A DNA stretch of 64,000 nucleotides from Carettochelys insculpta (taxonomy: Eukaryota > Chordata > Testudines > Carettochelyidae): NCBI RefSeq assembly GCF_033958435.1, contig NC_134141.1, positions 99,675,001 to 99,739,000 on the forward strand. The letters are read 5' to 3'. The number at the start of each line of letters is the position of its first letter. Positions within the stretch are counted from its first letter, which is position 1. This document shows positions 60,570 to 64,000 of the stretch, piece after piece. A program made the translations under genes and the position numbers. The notes beneath the pieces were generated by a model. It was given only the letters and a program-made list of their open reading frames with translations. It did no database searches and was not told where the DNA came from.

Positions 60570-60840
60570 CATACCTACCCTATTACCCACAGACAGAGCC
60601 CAGTGTGGATACAAAATTTGTATCCACATATGTATCTGCAAAAATGATCAGTGGAAATCTGCATCTGCAGATGTGGACACCCTCAGAAAAAAAGCAGGTA
60701 TCTGCAAATCTGCAGGGTTATAGATACAAAATTTGTATCCTCATCCATGAAAATGAGTTGCAGCTATCCACATTTACATCCATGGGTGTGGATACCCAGC
60801 TGTGGATATAAAACAGATGTCTATTGATTTGCAGGGGTCT
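60570..60840. repeat. Degenerate repeat with 'gatacaaaatttgtatcc' near-palindromes
   Basis: The near-palindromic phrase 'ggatacaaaatttgtatcc' occurs twice (about 60607 and 60724). Between and after these lie 'gcagatgtggatac'/'ctgcaaatctgcag' variants. This looks like a diverged dispersed repeat with internal tandem structure, but I cannot name it or define its ends. Confidence 0.5.
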
Positions 60841-61032
60841 ACTGATAGAAAGAAACCACACAGAGACATGAACATGTACAGGTTCTACCCATTTGCATAC
60901 CCCTACAGTTTCTTATAGTCAACAGTCATTCAGAAACAAATAATCATGCAGGAACATAATAAAACATATTTTAATATCATTCAGAGACAAAGCCTTGCTC
61001 ATGCATATACATTTAGTTTTGTATATAAGAGT

Positions 61033-61034
<2 letters not shown>

Positions 61035-61064
<30 letters not shown>
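61035..61064. repeat. (CA)n microsatellite
   Basis: About 15 uninterrupted CA dinucleotides. Confidence 0.95.
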
Positions 61065-61069
<5 letters not shown>

Positions 61070-61827
61070 TAACATACCGTAAGTCACAGTGCAACGTACA
61101 GTACAATCTCTCTATGTATTTGAGTCCATCTGTCTGCGCATCTGTGAGCCTGTTTTTCAAGAACTCCTAAAATGTAAGAGATAGGTCAACCAACTTGGCA
61201 AGCAGCTTTCTCTCATCCTAACTTTAGGCAAGGTCAGGGTTTGGTTATGCCAGGAAAATGGGAAGTACCTGAAATGGGACTATTTTCCAAAATGTGGAAA
61301 GGGAGGGGGCAGAGAGAGGAGGGCCATGAAAGGGAGGAGCATGGGAAGAAGGGAAGCGGTACTTAGAGTCGCTACTGGAGACAGTCACACCACCAAGACA
61401 ATGTCCAGCAGGGCTGCAGCTTTGCCATCTCACCTGCCACCAGACTGGAGAAACAGTCCCTCTTCTCTAAGCCCTCTCTCCCTATAAAAGTGAGATAAGG
61501 CCCTGGTGTCTAGAGGGGGAGGTGCTGGATTGGAGGGGACAGAAAATGCCCTATGAGCTGAGGCCAGGAAGAAAAAGCCCCCCTGGACGAGACCCCATGT
61601 GCTGTATCCCTCCTCATACCTCAACCCTTACTCTCAAACACCCCCAGCCTCCTGCCACATCCCCACCCCACACATATTCCAAGGCCCTGCACCCTTTGCC
61701 AGCCCTCTGCCTTGAAGGGTCCCCACCAGATCAGGCAAGTCTTCTAGTAACACATATACACCCATTATGATCAGTGACAGTTACATAGACACACTGTGAA
61801 AGATAGTAACAGAGAGTACACTATCAA

Positions 61828-61878
61828 AACAAAAAGCAGCCAAGTAGCACTACTTGACTGCTTTTTGTTTTGATACTA
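61828..61878. repeat. Short inverted repeat, likely Penelope-like terminal remnant
   Basis: 'atcaaaacaaaaagcagccaagtagc' is mirrored by 'ctacttgactgctttttgttttgat'. The 'aagcagtc.agtagcact' core matches the hairpin at 38074. Confidence 0.6.
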
Positions 61879-62055
61879 TGAAAGATACATGCTTGTGTGA
61901 CTTTATCACCATTCAGGTTATTTTGTGTGTGTGTAAAAAAATAACAGCCACTATGAATCTCGTGCACATAGCAGAATACACCTGTGCAAAGACATAGCGC
62001 CAGACTCTCATGTCATTTTCAGCTATGTAAATCCAGAGTAACCTTATTGATCTGA

Positions 62056-62217
62056 AGTATCGGAGGGGTAGCCGTGTTAGTCTGGATCTGTAACAGCAAC
62101 TAAGGGTCCTGTGGCACCTTATAGACTAACATCTGATGAAGTGAGTCTGTGCTCACCAAAGCTCATGCTCAAAACTTTTCTGTTAGTCTATAAGGTGCCA
62201 CAGGACCCTTCGTTGCT
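62056..62217 (+). mobile_element. Penelope-like insertion with 12-13 bp TSD
   Basis: 'cggaggggtagccgtgttagtctggatctg' is followed by 'gggtcctgtggcaccttatagactaacatctgatgaagtgag', then by the inverse 'ctgttagtctataaggtgccacaggaccc'. Perfect direct repeats cttattgatctga flank it (62043-62055 and 62218-62230). Probably one of the youngest insertions in the window, because both the duplication and the inverted copies are intact. Confidence 0.85.
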
Positions 62218-62230
62218 CTTATTGATCTGA

Positions 62231-62889
62231 GTGGTGCTTCTTCGGAATGAGATTTGTAATTTAGATTATAACAGATCGCTTGCTGCTTCTCACATGCATA
62301 AAGTAACACAGGCAAGGTCAATAATATTTTATTGACAAGTGTTGTCAAAGTTTCCAGGAAACATAATCCCTGGAGGCCTGTTAGGTAGGTGTGACTGCCC
62401 AGGACAGAGCTTCCTATAAGATTAGGAGTTTTCACCACCATTAATATACATTTCTGTTCTGGTGGCAGGTTGCTATGCCTTGCTGTGCCCTGCCAGCTCT
62501 CTCTTTCCTCTCTCACAAGGGTTGTCATAGTCACCCTGCACCCTTTTTTCATTTGTTATAATTTTAATACTAGACATCCCACATATGTCACACACGGGAT
62601 TAAATATCTCTTCTGAGTCCCTCTCTTGTCAAATTGATTACACAGATGTGCATATACACAACACACACAGTCTCTCTTTCTCTCCCCCCACAGGCACAGC
62701 ATGACAGCCCCAGACAATCACAGACACAAGACACACTTTGGCCTTGCATATGGGCCACACACCATAACCACAGAAAGAGGCCCGTGTGCAATACAGGCAG
62801 GAGCAGGAGCTGGTGCTTTCCTTGCATGCACACACACTTTGCTTGCTTACACCAAGCACAACACAACCTGATTTTGAGTCTGTGACTCC
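62231..62889. other. CA-rich upstream region of HCN1
   Basis: No exon recognised. From about 62640 the sequence becomes rich in 'cacacaca' and leads into the minisatellite. Confidence 0.5.
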
Positions 62890-62899
62890 CACTTGTGTG

Positions 62900-63420
62900 G
62901 ACACACATAACTCCGCACACTGGCTTCCAGAGGGGTATTCGTGCAGTGAGAGGTGGAGCCAGGGAGCCAGAGAGACACACATATCCACTCCTGCAGTTAA
63001 GGTAGACCCAGGGAGCAAAACACACACACACTCCTGCATCCAGAGGGGCACTCCTTCAGTGAAAGGTAGATCCACGGAGTGAGGACAACACACACACACA
63101 GAGCTGCTTCCAGAAGGGCACTCCTGCAGTGAAGGTATTCCCAAAGAGTGAAACACACACCCCTGCTTCCCGAGGGGCACGCGTGTAGTGAAAGGCAGAC
63201 CTATGGATTGAGGGTCACACACACACACACTCCTGCTTCCAGAGGGGCATTTCTGCAATTAAGGTAGATCCAGGGAGCGAAAGACACACACGCACACCCC
63301 TGCTTCCCGAGGGGCACGCGTGCAGTGAAAGGTAGAGCCAGGGAGGGACGGACGCACACTCCCGCTTCCCGAGGGGCACACGTGCGGTGGAGGCAGACCC
63401 CGGGAGCAGGGACGGAGACA
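62900..63420. repeat. Minisatellite, about 60-65 bp unit, upstream of HCN1
   Basis: Roughly eight imperfect units share 'ctgcttcc(a/c)gaggggcac', 'gtgcagtgaaaggtaga' and 'ccagggagcgaa' blocks separated by (CA)n runs. Later units become CpG-rich ('gaggggcacgcgtgcag') as the array enters the CpG island. The frames overlapping it on both strands are by-products of the repeat. Confidence 0.9.
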
Positions 63421-63487
63421 CACTCGTACGTCCCTCCCTCCCTCCGCCCAGCCCTCGCCCTTCCGCTCCCGGACTGCGCGGCGCTCA

Positions 63488-63652
63488 ATGTCAGGCCAAG
63501 GGAAGCGGGCGGGCGGGCAGAGCGCGGTGCGGCGCTGCCGCCAGCAGAGGGCAGGCGACGGGAGCGGTGCGAGCGCCGCGGCTTCCCTCCCCCTGTCCCC
63601 GGCGAGTCAGTGCCGGCTGGGCACCCAATGCCAGGAGCAGCAGCGGGGCTGA
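63488..63652 (+). other. Candidate upstream ORF (54 codons) in the HCN1 leader
   Basis: An ATG at 63488 opens a 54-codon frame ending at TGA 63650-63652. A second tiny frame runs 63628-63657 (nine codons). Both end before the HCN1 start at 63764. They matter only if transcription starts upstream of 63488, which is unknown. Confidence 0.35.
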
Positions 63653-63763
63653 GCTGAGCTACTGAAGGGCACCGGCGGCGGCGGGCAGGGAGGCTGCCGG
63701 CCCGCTGCCCGCACCCTCGCGCCGCAGCAGCCCGGGCCAGGCTGGAGAGGTTCGCCCCGCAAC

Positions 63764-64000
63764 ATGGAGGCGGGCAAGGCGAGCTCCTCGCTCGGCAGCC
63801 GGGACGATGGCAGCGGCGGCGCCAACGCCTCGCAGGCGAAGCCGGCGGAGAAGGCGCTGGGCAGCCCGGGCGGCGGGAAGGAGCACGGCAACTCCGTCTG
63901 CTTCAAAGTGGACGGCGGCGGGGGCGAGGAGCCCGGGGCGGCCTTGGAGGAGGCCGAGGGGGCCGGGCGGCAGTACGGCTTCATGCAGCGCCAGTTCACC
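63764..64000 (+). CDS. HCN1: HCN1 channel, exon 1 N-terminus (continues past window)
   Basis: HCN1 forms cAMP-modulated, hyperpolarization-activated cation channels (Ih) in neurons and photoreceptors. The window shows the first 79 codons. ATG 63764 has A at -3 and G at +4 (aacATGg). The cytoplasmic N-terminus contains 'SRDDG', then '[15 protein letters not shown]', then '[11 protein letters not shown]' at the very edge. The last is the start of the HCN domain; QFT rather than QFG distinguishes HCN1 from HCN2 and HCN4. The glycine tract after KVD is only four residues here, much shorter than the long run I recall in mammalian HCN1. The transmembrane and cyclic-nucleotide domains lie beyond the window. 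No splice site is visible, as expected inside the long first exon. Confidence 0.95.
   Translation, partial: MEAGKASSSLGSRDDGSGGANASQAKPAEKALGSPGGGKEHGNSVCFKVDGGGGEEPGAALEEAEGAGRQYGFMQRQFT

Larger units (their letters stand above)
63330..64000 (+). promoter_or_regulatory. HCN1: CpG island / probable HCN1 promoter and 5' UTR
   Basis: GC content and CpG density rise abruptly from about 63300 to the window end, against an AT-rich background. No TATA box is evident, as is usual for CpG-island promoters. The transcription start cannot be placed from sequence alone. Confidence 0.8.

Noticed and set aside
62638..63258. 206-codon minus-strand frame with repeated 'GVCVC' phrases
   Set aside because: Translation of the HCN1-upstream minisatellite.
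62900..63420. CRISPR-like array
   Set aside because: Units are imperfect, contiguous minisatellite repeats without unique spacers, in vertebrate DNA.
63607..63999. 130-codon minus-strand frame over the HCN1 exon
   Set aside because: Antisense shadow of the CpG-island exon; the plus strand has clear HCN1 homology.

Overview
This is vertebrate nuclear DNA, most likely from a reptile and probably a turtle. It is AT-rich, carries no bacterial-style genes, and is dense in CR1 LINEs, an RTE-like LINE, Penelope-like elements, a Ty3/Gypsy LTR element, hAT and Tigger-like DNA transposons, and an expanded family of PIF/Harbinger elements with long-hairpin MITEs. That mixture is familiar from turtle genomes. 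The turtle call is an inference from repeat content; the sauropsid call is firmer.

Only one host protein-coding exon can be supported: the 5' end of HCN1 (hyperpolarization-activated cyclic-nucleotide-gated channel 1), starting at 63764 on the + strand and running off the window end. It lies in a CpG-rich block (about 63330-64000), directly preceded by a roughly 60-65 bp-unit minisatellite (about 62900-63420). The 63 kb upstream is a gene-poor region filled with transposon insertions.

Layout: 1-6.6 kb is AT-rich DNA with two hAT elements, a Tigger-like element with a GC-rich tandem core, and a CR1 tail. 6.6-12.0 kb is a decayed minus-strand Ty3/Gypsy element interrupted by two DNA transposons; one of these carries a second copy of the Gypsy reverse-transcriptase region between its inverted repeats. 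12.4-24.4 kb holds several Harbinger MITEs (one an almost perfect 462 bp palindrome), CR1 and RTE-like LINE remnants, a Penelope-like insertion and two hAT elements with perfect 8 bp target duplications. 24.4-31.6 kb has nothing I recognise. 31.6-49.4 kb holds more hAT, Tigger-like, Harbinger, CR1, Penelope-like and Tol2-like pieces.

49.4-54.2 kb is the centrepiece: a full-length (about 4.8 kb) two-gene PIF/Harbinger transposon. Its + strand gene encodes a Myb/SANT (trihelix) DNA-binding protein and its - strand gene a HARBI1-type DDE transposase. The genes converge, each is split by one intron, and each shows a single-nucleotide frame break in a homopolymer run near its N-terminus. The transposase still has an uninterrupted spliced frame from an internal ATG. 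Four roughly 0.7 kb elements elsewhere match its ends or are related by their termini, and the long-hairpin MITEs share its terminal sequence, so the window looks like a snapshot of an autonomous element with its dependents. 54.2-62.9 kb is AT-rich spacer with a Penelope-like reverse-transcriptase fragment, a truncated MITE and simple repeats.
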